From Mucilaginibacter sp. 44-25 (GTDB lineage: Bacteria > Bacteroidota > Bacteroidia > Sphingobacteriales > Sphingobacteriaceae), in the NCBI GenBank assembly GCA_001898335.1, contig MKTS01000005.1, positions 62,001-126,000 of the forward strand: a stretch of 64,000 bases of DNA, written 5' to 3'. A program made the position numbers and the translations under genes. The notes beneath the pieces are model-generated. The model saw only the letters and a list, made by a program, of their open reading frames with translations. It was not told the DNA's origin and did no database searches. Shown here in pieces: positions 1 through 6,467 of the stretch (position 1 is its first letter; each line of letters begins with the position of its first letter).

Positions 1-483
1 TACTGATGGAGATAAACGCACTACAGACACTTTTACACCTTTTTCGGCGGCAGCGCGTGCAGCCTCTTCTGTTGCTACACGCGGGAACTGTTCTGATGTA
101 AAAGAAGGCTGCTTATCTTCAGTTGCTAAACCATTACCCGATAATAACGCTGTGCCCGATGTAATCACAAATGGGCGCGATGAACCCTCCAAAACAGAGG
201 CTATGGCTTCGATCACTTTACGGTCTAACTCACAGCTGGCTTTAAAATTTGAAAAATCGTGGATAAAGCCGCAGTGGATTACGGCATCGGCAGCAGCGGC
301 GCCGGCTTTTACGCTCTCTATATCTTCCAGCGAACCGCGATGCACATCGGCACCGGCATTGGCAACTGCCTGTGCCGCTTCGTCTGAACGGGCAAATCCC
401 AATACCTGGTGCCCTGCTTTTATTAACTCCCGGATGACGGCCGAGCCTACAAAGCCCGAAGCGCCGGTTACAAATACTTTCAT
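1..483 (-). CDS. SDR/NAD(P)-dependent epimerase-like oxidoreductase (3' part missing)
   Basis: Reading the minus strand from the ATG at 483 gives 161 codons that stay open to the window edge, so the C-terminus is missing. The protein opens with a Rossmann nucleotide-binding turn, TGASGFVGSAV (residues 6-16), and continues with GADVHRGSLED, the usual second-strand region of extended SDR (NmrA/NDUFA9/WcaG-like) proteins. Near the edge it reads VSVVRLSPSV, the stretch that normally precedes the substrate pocket. The substrate cannot be told. It lies downstream of the Crp/Fnr regulator gene on the same strand, with an 87-bp gap full of inverted repeats, so regulation by that protein is plausible but unproven. 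Confidence 0.85.
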   Translation of the reverse strand, partial: MKVFVTGASGFVGSAVIRELIKAGHQVLGFARSDEAAQAVANAGADVHRGSLEDIESVKAGAAAADAVIHCGFIHDFSNFKASCELDRKVIEAIASVLEGSSRPFVITSGTALLSGNGLATEDKQPSFTSEQFPRVATEEAARAAAEKGVKVSVVRLSPSV

Positions 484-515
484 GTTTATGTGTTATTTAT
501 GAGTAAATCAATAAC

Positions 516-560
516 ACAAATGTCTGCCGGGGCAGTGCCTAAAAAGAGGACATTTGTCCT
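516..560. promoter_or_regulatory. Inverted-repeat cluster between Crp/Fnr and SDR genes
   Basis: ACAAATGTC (516-524) and GACATTTGT (549-557) are exact reverse complements. The second copy sits inside the near-perfect palindrome AGGACATTTGTCCT (547-560), and between them lies CTGCCGGGGCAG (524-535). Read on the minus strand, AGGAC-AAAT-GTCCT followed by CTTTTT could be the terminator of the Crp/Fnr gene. Equally, the pair could be an operator for the SDR promoter. The sequence alone does not decide between them. Confidence 0.45.
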
Positions 561-570
561 TATTTTATTT

Positions 571-1149
571 TTACCGCTTTACCTGCGCATGCCTTACGCG
601 GGTTAGCGTTTTAAGCGATACACCAAGATAGGAAGCTACCATGTGCAGCGGTATCCGGTTAAAAATATCCGGGTAGCTGCGTATAAAATCCTCATAGCGT
701 TCCTCTACGGTGGCACTCATAGTATTAAACACACGTTCGCGCGTCATGGCCAGGTTGCGGGCAATAATGTTTTCGCTGTATATTTTCAGTTTTGGGATAG
801 CTAAGGACAACGATACAAAGTCGCGTTTAGTCCACAGCAGCATATGGGTATCTTCCAGGGCCTCAATATCATAAAGCGTGGGCGTGCCATTGTTAAGACT
901 TTCAGGCTCGGTCATCCAATGGTGTTCGGGTGCAAAATACATATTGTGCTCGCTGCCATCCTCGCGGGTACGAAAAAGCCTGAGCATGCCACCGAGTATA
1001 AATATCTTATGGCGGCATACCTCACCGGCCTGCAACAGCATATCCTTACGGCGTACCTTTTTCTCAGTAGCTACAGATAGCATCAAGCCAATCTCTTCAT
1101 CATTAAGGTTGATATATTCTTTTGCGTAGTTACCGAAGTTGTTCATCAT
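571..1149 (-). CDS. Crp/Fnr family transcriptional regulator
   Basis: The 192-residue protein has the layout of small Bacteroidota Crp/Fnr-like regulators. An N-terminal cyclic-nucleotide-binding-like beta-roll (about residues 20-110, with GGMLRLFRTREDGSEHNMYF) is followed by a dimerisation helix. A C-terminal helix-turn-helix follows (about 160-188, PLHMVASYLGVSLKTLTRVR). The conserved phosphate-binding cAMP residues are not obvious, so the ligand is unknown. Two ATGs lie in tandem at 1149 and 1146. A perfect TATTTTTG box (1152-1159, minus) ends five bases before the second, which makes 1146 the better start if the transcript is leaderless. The SDR gene lies downstream. Confidence 0.85.
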   Translation of the reverse strand: MMNNFGNYAKEYINLNDEEIGLMLSVATEKKVRRKDMLLQAGEVCRHKIFILGGMLRLFRTREDGSEHNMYFAPEHHWMTEPESLNNGTPTLYDIEALEDTHMLLWTKRDFVSLSLAIPKLKIYSENIIARNLAMTRERVFNTMSATVEERYEDFIRSYPDIFNRIPLHMVASYLGVSLKTLTRVRHAQVKR

Positions 1150-1151
1150 TT

Positions 1152-1159
1152 CAAAAATA
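1152..1159 (-). promoter_or_regulatory. TAnnTTTG -7 box of the Crp/Fnr gene
   Basis: TATTTTTG on the minus strand matches the Bacteroidota housekeeping -7 consensus TAnnTTTG. It ends two bases before the first ATG and five before the second, implying a start of transcription at or next to the start codon. No clear -33 TTTG was seen. Confidence 0.5.
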
Positions 1160-1251
1160 ACGAAAATGGCGGCTTGTTGGATATGCGGCTTTATGCGTTA
1201 AAACTCTTTAGCATAGCATTGGTTATGTTAATTCACATCAACAGTAACGCT

Positions 1252-2022
1252 ATGAGATCGATATGGAAAGGTTCATTAGGCTTTGGGCTGGTTAGCATAC
1301 CGGTTAAGCTTTATTCGGCAGTGCAAACTACATCGCTTGACTTTGATATGCTGGACAACCGCGACCATGAACGTATACGTTACCAGCGCGTTAATGAGAA
1401 AACTCACAAAGAAGTACCGTATGATAAGATTGTAAAGGGCTACAAGCTTAACGACGATTATGTGATAATGGATGATGCCGACTTTGAGGCCGCGGCACCC
1501 GAGAAAAGCAAGGTAATAGAAATTGAAAGTTTTGTTGATATAGAGGATGTAAACCCCATGTTTTATGAAACATCGTACTACACCGAACCCGATACTAAAA
1601 ACAACAAAGCTTACGCGCTATTAATACAGGCCCTAAAGCAATCGGGCAAGGCAGGCCTTGCCAGGTTTGTGTTGCGCAGTACCGAAAGCCTTTGTATTGT
1701 ACACCCGGTAGAAAATGTATTAGTAGTAACCCGCATACGCTTTGGCCAGCAGATACGCGGCACCGAAGAGTTAAATGTTGCTGAGGATGTTAAAATAAGT
1801 AAGAAAGAGCTGGATGTGGGTTTGGCACTCATAAAACAATACGCCGAAAAGTTTGATGTATCAAAATTTAAGGATGAATATACTAACGAGCTACTGAATA
1901 TTATCAAGCAAAAATCTAAAGGCAAGCGGGCGACCATTAAAAAATTAAAGCCGCATAAAACCAAAAGTGACGATCTGTACGATCAGTTAATGCAAAGTTT
2001 ACAAGCTAAGAAAGGAGCATAA
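1252..2022 (+). CDS. ku: Ku protein, non-homologous end joining
   Basis: This is a bacterial Ku homodimer subunit that binds DNA ends and recruits LigD in NHEJ. The start MRSIWKGSLGFGLVSIPVKL is the diagnostic N-terminus of the family, so I choose the ATG at 1252 over an in-frame ATG 78 bp upstream, whose extension has no Ku character. The length of 256 residues is typical. The core beta-barrel (residues 1-200) is complete, and the C-terminus is lysine-rich (KGKRATIKKLKPHKTK), as usual for DNA contact. LigD is not in this window. The next two plus-strand genes encode stress-associated four-helix proteins, which suggests a DNA-damage or desiccation response neighbourhood. Confidence 0.95.
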   Translation: MRSIWKGSLGFGLVSIPVKLYSAVQTTSLDFDMLDNRDHERIRYQRVNEKTHKEVPYDKIVKGYKLNDDYVIMDDADFEAAAPEKSKVIEIESFVDIEDVNPMFYETSYYTEPDTKNNKAYALLIQALKQSGKAGLARFVLRSTESLCIVHPVENVLVVTRIRFGQQIRGTEELNVAEDVKISKKELDVGLALIKQYAEKFDVSKFKDEYTNELLNIIKQKSKGKRATIKKLKPHKTKSDDLYDQLMQSLQAKKGA

Positions 2023-2102
2023 TTAATTAAATAATTATCCTAATAGTAAAAACATATAGCTTATAGTTGTGTTATATAAACGAACATTAACATCTATATG
2101 CT

Positions 2103-2648
2103 ATGGCAACTAAAACAAAAAAATCACCTGAAACTACCGAAATAGCCGAAGAATCGGCTTTGAACGAATTATTTATTGATGAACTAAAAGACATCTATTG
2201 GGCAGAGAAGCACCTGACCAAAGCGCTGGACAAACTGGCTAAAAAAGCCACCACAGAAGAATTGCGCAATGCGATATTAACGCACAGGGACCAGACCGAA
2301 AACCAGATCACACGTCTTGAATCTGTTTTTGCATCTATTGATGAAAAAGCTGTAGCCAAGAAATGCGAAGCAATGGATGGCCTGATGAAAGAAGCTGACG
2401 AAATTGTAGAAAGCACAGAAGATGGCAGTATTACGCGCGACGCGGGTATTATTTCGGCCTGCCAAAAGGTAGAGCATTATGAGATAGCATCATACGGCAC
2501 GCTTAAATCATTAGCCGGCGTATTAGGTTATACCGAGGCGGTTGAACTCTTAGACGCTACACTGCAGGAAGAGAAGCAAACCGATGAATTGCTTACGCAA
2601 TGTGCCGAATCGTCTATCAACCAACCGGCAAAAAGCGAAAAAGCATAA
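2103..2648 (+). CDS. YciE/YciF-type ferritin-like protein (DUF892)
   Basis: The 181-residue protein begins with a polar Lys/Thr/Glu-rich tail. It then reads LNELFIDELKDIYWAEKHLTKALDKLAKKA (from about residue 20), the hallmark of the DUF892 family, whose members fold as ferritin-like four-helix bundles with a di-metal site. Carboxylates and histidines of the expected pattern occur (E35-H37 region; TREDQTENQI-like helix; QKVEHYEIASYGTL). Family members are induced by general stress, but the exact reaction is unsettled. It follows ku by 80 bp on the same strand and ends in a strong terminator. Confidence 0.85.
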   Translation: MATKTKKSPETTEIAEESALNELFIDELKDIYWAEKHLTKALDKLAKKATTEELRNAILTHRDQTENQITRLESVFASIDEKAVAKKCEAMDGLMKEADEIVESTEDGSITRDAGIISACQKVEHYEIASYGTLKSLAGVLGYTEAVELLDATLQEEKQTDELLTQCAESSINQPAKSEKA

Positions 2649-2669
2649 TTAAAACCTGAACATAATTGT

Positions 2670-2697
2670 AAAGCCGCAATCAGGCAATTGCGGCTTT
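2670..2697 (+). terminator. Intrinsic terminator after the DUF892 gene
   Basis: An 11-bp perfect stem (AAAGCCGCAAT paired with ATTGCGGCTTT) encloses a 6-nt loop. It lies 22 bp after the DUF892 stop codon and is followed by CTGTTTATG, so the U-tract is weak. Confidence 0.7.
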
Positions 2698-2744
2698 CTG
2701 TTTATGTACCGGTCTTATAATTGTTTACCAACATTTGTTATTTC

Positions 2745-2771
2745 AATTTGAAAAATAATTAATTTCAAATT
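2745..2771. promoter_or_regulatory. Inverted repeat AATTTGAAA-N9-TTTCAAATT upstream of the DUF2383 gene
   Basis: AATTTGAAA (2745-2753) and TTTCAAATT (2763-2771) are exact reverse complements separated by nine A/T bases. They lie about 50 bp before the DUF2383 gene and after the preceding terminator, so they could form an operator. The sequence is very AT-rich, so chance is not excluded. Confidence 0.4.
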
Positions 2772-2822
2772 AAAGTATGGCATGGTGGTTGCAATAAACT
2801 TATCAAATTAAAAACTACCATT

Positions 2823-3284
2823 ATGGAAACTACCACAGAAAAAGCAGTTGAAGTACTAAACGACTTAATAGAAATCAATAACGACCGTATTGATGGATTC
2901 ACCCGCGCATCAAAAGACCTGGGCGAAGGTGATTTAGACCTTAAGGCAGTATTTGACAAATTTGCCAGCGACAGCCGCAAAAATGTACAGGAATTAAGTG
3001 CAGCCGTAGGTCAATTAGGTGGCGAGCTGGAAACAGGCAACTCTGTAAGCGGTACTTTACACCGCGCATGGATCGATGTAAAAGCTACCTTTAGCGGCCA
3101 CGACCGTAAAGCCATATTAGATGAATGCGAACGTGGTGAGGATGCCATTAAAAAAGCATACCAGGACGCGTTAACCGAAGATAATGGCCTGGCACCACAA
3201 CACATTGAAATGTTATCGCGCCAGCAGGATGCCGTTAACGAAGGCCATGATAGCATCAAAGCACTGCGTGACCTGCATGCATAA
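2823..3284 (+). CDS. PA2169-family four-helix-bundle protein (DUF2383)
   Basis: The 153-residue all-helical protein starts TTEKAVEVLNDLIEINNDRIDGF, which I recognise as the DUF2383/PA2169 family. The family is ferritin-like in fold and of unknown biochemical role. The later part has VQELSAAVGQLGGE, the GTLHRAWIDVKATFSG segment and a final helix with QDAVNEGHDSIKALRDL, all family features. It has its own upstream region with an inverted repeat and a strong terminator, so it is probably a single-gene unit. Its neighbours Ku and DUF892 suggest a general-stress role, by inference. Confidence 0.85.
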   Translation: METTTEKAVEVLNDLIEINNDRIDGFTRASKDLGEGDLDLKAVFDKFASDSRKNVQELSAAVGQLGGELETGNSVSGTLHRAWIDVKATFSGHDRKAILDECERGEDAIKKAYQDALTEDNGLAPQHIEMLSRQQDAVNEGHDSIKALRDLHA

Positions 3285-3304
3285 TACATTTGATTAATTT
3301 AAAG

Positions 3305-3343
3305 AGAGCCACTTGCTAAAACAAGTGGCTCTTTTGTTTTTTT
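3305..3343 (+). terminator. Strong intrinsic terminator after the DUF2383 gene
   Basis: An 11-bp perfect stem (AGAGCCACTTG/CAAGTGGCTCT) with a 6-nt loop is followed by TTTGTTTTTTTG. It lies 20 bp after the stop. Confidence 0.9.
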
Positions 3344-3374
3344 GTTAGGATGAACAGTTTAGGGCATTTAACCG

Positions 3375-3382
3375 TATCTTTG
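3375..3382 (+). promoter_or_regulatory. TAnnTTTG -7 box of the desaturase gene
   Basis: TATCTTTG matches the Bacteroidota -7 consensus and lies 32 bp before the GTG start of the desaturase. GTTTA at about 3357 could be a degenerate -33 element. Confidence 0.6.
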
Positions 3383-3414
3383 TATCCTTTTATAAATACT
3401 GCAAATTTACAAGT

Positions 3415-4149
3415 GTGATTATTTTAATATTTTTTCTTGCGCATTGGTTTCTGTCGCTATTCTTTCAAACATTTTTCCTGCACCGTTACGCGTCTCATAA
3501 AATGTTTACCACCAATAAGTTTTTTGAGCGTACATTTTATGTTATGACCTATATTTTCCAGGGGTCGTCATATTTAAACCCGCGTGCTTATGCTATTATG
3601 CACCGCGAGCACCATGCCTACAGTGATACGGAGAAAGATCCGCATTCGCCCCACTTTTTCAAGGATGTTTTCCAGATGATGTGGTACACCGCCCAAACCT
3701 ACAAAATGCATGAGCGTCGTTTGAAAGAACCGGAAGAGCGTTTCAGGGGCAACTACCCTGAGTGGAAGTTCCTTGATGTAATTGCTTCATCAATGGTATC
3801 ACGTATCGTATTCGGTTTGCTATATGTAGCTTTTTACATTCAGTTCGCTACCGTCTGGTGGATGTTTTTACTATTGCCTGTACATTTTCTGATGGGGCCA
3901 TTACACGGTGCCATTGTAAACTGGTGCGGGCACAAATATGGTTACGCTAACTTTGATAACAATGATAAATCAAAAAACACCACCCCTTTTGATTTCCTGA
4001 TGCTGGGCGAATTATTCCAGAACAATCATCATAAACGCCCAAACAGCGCAAACTTTGGAGCTAAATGGTTTGAGATCGATCCTGTTTACCCGGTAATGAA
4101 ACTAATGCACTGGGCTAAGATCATTAAGCTTAGAAAAGCATACGCCTAA
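3415..4149 (+). CDS. Acyl-CoA/fatty acid desaturase (membrane, three His boxes)
   Basis: The 244-residue membrane protein belongs to the di-iron fatty acid desaturase superfamily, delta-9 type. The histidine boxes are visible in order: HRYASH (23-28), HREHH (63-67) and NNHHKR (203-208), with an extra CGHKYG at 171. Hydrophobic segments at 1-20, 40-52 and 130-160 would anchor it in the inner membrane. It would introduce a cis double bond into membrane acyl chains using a reductant such as ferredoxin. The GTG at 3415 is the first in-frame start and immediately precedes the first membrane helix. It sits between two terminators, so it is monocistronic. Confidence 0.88.
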   Translation: MIILIFFLAHWFLSLFFQTFFLHRYASHKMFTTNKFFERTFYVMTYIFQGSSYLNPRAYAIMHREHHAYSDTEKDPHSPHFFKDVFQMMWYTAQTYKMHERRLKEPEERFRGNYPEWKFLDVIASSMVSRIVFGLLYVAFYIQFATVWWMFLLLPVHFLMGPLHGAIVNWCGHKYGYANFDNNDKSKNTTPFDFLMLGELFQNNHHKRPNSANFGAKWFEIDPVYPVMKLMHWAKIIKLRKAYA

Positions 4150-4172
4150 TAGCGTTGAAAGTATAAAGATAC

Positions 4173-4206
4173 AAAGGCGAAGGTGATGAACTTTTCGCCT
4201 TTTTTA
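4173..4206 (+). terminator. Intrinsic terminator after the desaturase gene
   Basis: AAAGGCGAA (4173-4181) pairs with TTCGCCTTT (4194-4202) around a 12-nt loop and runs into TTTTATT. Confidence 0.8.
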
Positions 4207-4234
4207 TTATTATTATCGAACATGCAAGCAATAA

Positions 4235-4318
4235 GCCTCACCTAAGTCCTCTCCTTTGGAGAGGACTTAAAATGATGAGTTTAAAGAACCCTCTACTTTG
4301 GAGAGGGCAGGTTGAGGC
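4235..4318. repeat. Structured intergenic repeat, copy 1 (two hairpins in an outer inverted repeat)
   Basis: An outer inverted repeat GCCTCA (4235-4240)/TGAGGC (4313-4318) encloses two hairpins. The first is AAGTCCTCTCC-TTT-GGAGAGGACTT (4244-4268) and the second has CCCTCT/AGAGGG arms (4289-4307). The same grammar recurs at 48037-48113 and, as a short form, at 5713-5730, always between genes. This is typical of REP-like dispersed elements; I see no coding capacity. Confidence 0.7.
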
Positions 4319-4325
4319 AATAAGA

Positions 4326-4354
4326 GATTGCTGCGCTATCGCTTGCAATGACAG
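4326..4354. repeat. Second type of dispersed intergenic repeat (ATTGC...GCAAT)
   Basis: The stretch contains ATTGC and GCAAT arms flanking a GC-richer centre and ends CAATGACAGG. Sequences of this form are scattered between genes in many bacteria. Only one copy is in this window, so the assignment rests on recall. Confidence 0.35.
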
Positions 4355-4408
4355 GATTTATCTGGCCTTACTTCAGAGCAGGCCGGGTTAGGCTTCATCT
4401 CTTTTTCC

Positions 4409-4416
4409 TATCTTTG
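4409..4416 (+). promoter_or_regulatory. TAnnTTTG -7 box of the aminotransferase gene
   Basis: TATCTTTG ends 19 bp before the ATG at 4436. No convincing -33 element was found. Confidence 0.55.
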
Positions 4417-4435
4417 GCACTCAATATATCCTATA

Positions 4436-5692
4436 ATGAAAATATCGGTATTAGCACAAAATCTTCATGGCTCTGAGATCATCAAAATAGCCGGTGAGAT
4501 AAACGAATTGAAAAAGCAGGGCCAGAATATTGCCAATCTAACCATTGGCGATTTCGACGCTGATATTTACCCTATCCCGGCCGAACTGCGCGATGGCATC
4601 ATCGACGCTTACAATCATAACCAAACCAACTATCCACCGGCTGATGGTATGCTTAGCCTGCGCGAGAGCGTTTCTGCATTCCTTAACCGTACTTTGGGGT
4701 TGGATTATGCTGCTAACCAGATACTGATATCAGGCGGATCACGCCCTTTGATCTATTCTACTTACCTGGCCTTAGTTGACCCGGGCGATAAAGTGGTTTT
4801 CCCTACACCATCATGGAATAATAACCATTACTGCGACCTTACCGGTGCCGAAGCTGTATTGGTAGAAACCCGCCCCGAAAATAATTTTATGCCAACGGCA
4901 GATGAGATACGCCCGCACTTGAAAGGCGCTACCTTGCTGGCACTGTGTTCGCCGCTTAACCCAACCGGTACCATGTTTGATAAAAAGGACCTGGAAGAGA
5001 TATGCGACCTGGTTATTGCCGAAAACAAAAGCCGCGGTGCGGATGAGAAACCGCTGTACCTTTTATACGATCAGATATATTCTCAGCTAACCTTCGGCGA
5101 ATACAAACATTATGACCCGGTAACCCTTCGCCCTAAATTGAAAGATTATACCGTGTTTATTGATGGCGGCTCAAAATGTTTTGCCGCTACTGGTGTGCGC
5201 GTAGGCTGGGGTTTTGGCCCGGCGTTTATCATCAATAACATGAAGGCTATTGTTGGCCACATGGGTGCCTGGTCGCCAAAGGCAGAGCAGGTGGCTATGG
5301 CCGAATACCTAAAAAATGAAGGTTTCGTGAACAGCTACCTGGATACCCTGAAAGACAGGATACAGGCGAGCCTGAATACCTTACACGAAGGTTTCCAACA
5401 GCTAAAAGCAGAAGGCTTCGCGGTTGATTCGATAGAGCCAATGGGTGCTATTTATCTGACCATTAAGTTAGACTATACCGGCAAAACAACCCCGGATGGT
5501 AAACTATTAGAGAACAGCGCCGATGTTAACTTCTACCTGATTAAAGAAGCAGGTGTAGCCTTTGTACCATTCTCAGCGTTCGGCACAGGCGAAGAAGTGA
5601 CCTGGTTCAGGGCTTCGGTTGGTGCCACCGCATTGGAAGACTTTGAGCAGATGACACCACGCATTAGGGTAGCATTAGCCAAACTGAAATAA
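4436..5692 (+). CDS. Class I/II pyridoxal-phosphate aminotransferase
   Basis: The 418-residue protein is a fold-type I aminotransferase, probably of the aspartate/aromatic group. The family signatures are in place: YPPADG near the start of the PLP domain (66-71), NPTG (175-178), YDQIY (211-215) and GGSKCFAATGVRVGWG (244-259). K247 is the expected Schiff-base lysine and R255 lies in the phosphate-contact motif. A final FRASVG-like segment carries the carboxylate-binding arginine. It would transfer an amino group between an amino acid and a 2-oxo acid in the cytosol; the substrate cannot be told. It has its own promoter box and is followed by a hairpin repeat. Confidence 0.88.
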   Translation: MKISVLAQNLHGSEIIKIAGEINELKKQGQNIANLTIGDFDADIYPIPAELRDGIIDAYNHNQTNYPPADGMLSLRESVSAFLNRTLGLDYAANQILISGGSRPLIYSTYLALVDPGDKVVFPTPSWNNNHYCDLTGAEAVLVETRPENNFMPTADEIRPHLKGATLLALCSPLNPTGTMFDKKDLEEICDLVIAENKSRGADEKPLYLLYDQIYSQLTFGEYKHYDPVTLRPKLKDYTVFIDGGSKCFAATGVRVGWGFGPAFIINNMKAIVGHMGAWSPKAEQVAMAEYLKNEGFVNSYLDTLKDRIQASLNTLHEGFQQLKAEGFAVDSIEPMGAIYLTIKLDYTGKTTPDGKLLENSADVNFYLIKEAGVAFVPFSAFGTGEEVTWFRASVGATALEDFEQMTPRIRVALAKLK

Positions 5693-5712
5693 AAAACAAG
5701 CTCATCTTAAAG

Positions 5713-5730
5713 CCCTCCCTTTTGGGAGGG
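5713..5730. repeat. Short form of the intergenic hairpin repeat
   Basis: CCCTCCC-TTTT-GGGAGGG forms a perfect 7-bp stem, followed by TTTGGGTGGG. It resembles the inner hairpins of the elements at 4235 and 48037. Placed 20 bp after the aminotransferase stop, it may also act as its terminator. Confidence 0.55.
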
Positions 5731-5756
5731 TTTGGGTGGGACCACAAACATGTACC

Positions 5757-6467
5757 ATGCCAAACGGAACACTCTATCTCATACCTGTCCCCCTTGCTGA
5801 TGATGCCGCGGCCAAATCATTTACGCCGTACCTTACCGATACCATTAACAGCATTAAGGAATATATTGTAGAGAATGAGAAAACCGCACGCAAGTTCCTG
5901 AAGCAGGCCGGACTAATAACGCCGCAAAGCGAACTGCTGATACATGATTACGGCAAGCATAATCGCGACAGCGGACTAAAGGATTTTTTTAAGGGATTAC
6001 TGGCAGGCAATGATGTTGGCCTTATGAGCGAAGCCGGTTGCCCCGGCGTAGCCGACCCCGGCGCGGATATTGTTGCCGAAGCGCATCGCAAGGGGATAAC
6101 GGTAGTGCCATTGGTGGGGCCAAGCTCTATCTTGCTGGCGCTTATGGCATCAGGGTTTAACGGGCAAAGTTTTACCTTTCACGGCTACCTGCCAATAGAC
6201 AAAGCAGAGCGTGCTAAGCGCATTAAGGATCTTGAAAGCGCTGCTGAGCGCCATAAACAAACGCAATTGTTTATTGAAACTCCGTTCCGTAATGATAGCA
6301 TGCTGCAGGAAGTTTTAAAAACCTGCAAACCCAATACCCGCCTTTGCATTGCCTGCGATATTACGGCACCCACAGAATTCATAAAAACCCAAACCATAGC
6401 AGCCTGGCAAAAACAGGTGCCCGATCTGCGGAAACGCCCGGCCATATTCCTGCTATTCCATGCCTGA
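5757..6467 (+). CDS. RsmI-like SAM-dependent methyltransferase (tetrapyrrole methylase fold)
   Basis: The 236-residue protein has the tetrapyrrole-methylase fold shared with RsmI. It has GTLYLIPVPLAD at the start, VGLMSEAGCPGVADPGA (about 96-112) and VVPLVGPSSILLALMASGFNGQSFTFHGYLP (about 122-152). An in-frame ATG 21 bp upstream is rejected because the protein family begins at MPNGTLYLIP. The usual RsmI PTPIGNLEDMT segment is replaced, so this is a paralogue of the true rsmI at 53996, with an unknown RNA or small-molecule target. The stop overlaps the next start (TGATG), implying translational coupling with the monooxygenase. Confidence 0.8.
   Translation: MPNGTLYLIPVPLADDAAAKSFTPYLTDTINSIKEYIVENEKTARKFLKQAGLITPQSELLIHDYGKHNRDSGLKDFFKGLLAGNDVGLMSEAGCPGVADPGADIVAEAHRKGITVVPLVGPSSILLALMASGFNGQSFTFHGYLPIDKAERAKRIKDLESAAERHKQTQLFIETPFRNDSMLQEVLKTCKPNTRLCIACDITAPTEFIKTQTIAAWQKQVPDLRKRPAIFLLFHA

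Noticed and set aside
152..502. Plus-strand ORF of 116 codons opposite the SDR gene
   Set aside because: It is antisense to a clear Rossmann-fold protein, has low-complexity Ser/Ala-rich sequence and no family resemblance.
1174..1251. N-terminal extension of Ku from an upstream ATG
   Set aside because: The 26 extra residues are hydrophobic and unlike any Ku, while the family start MRSIWKGSL follows directly.
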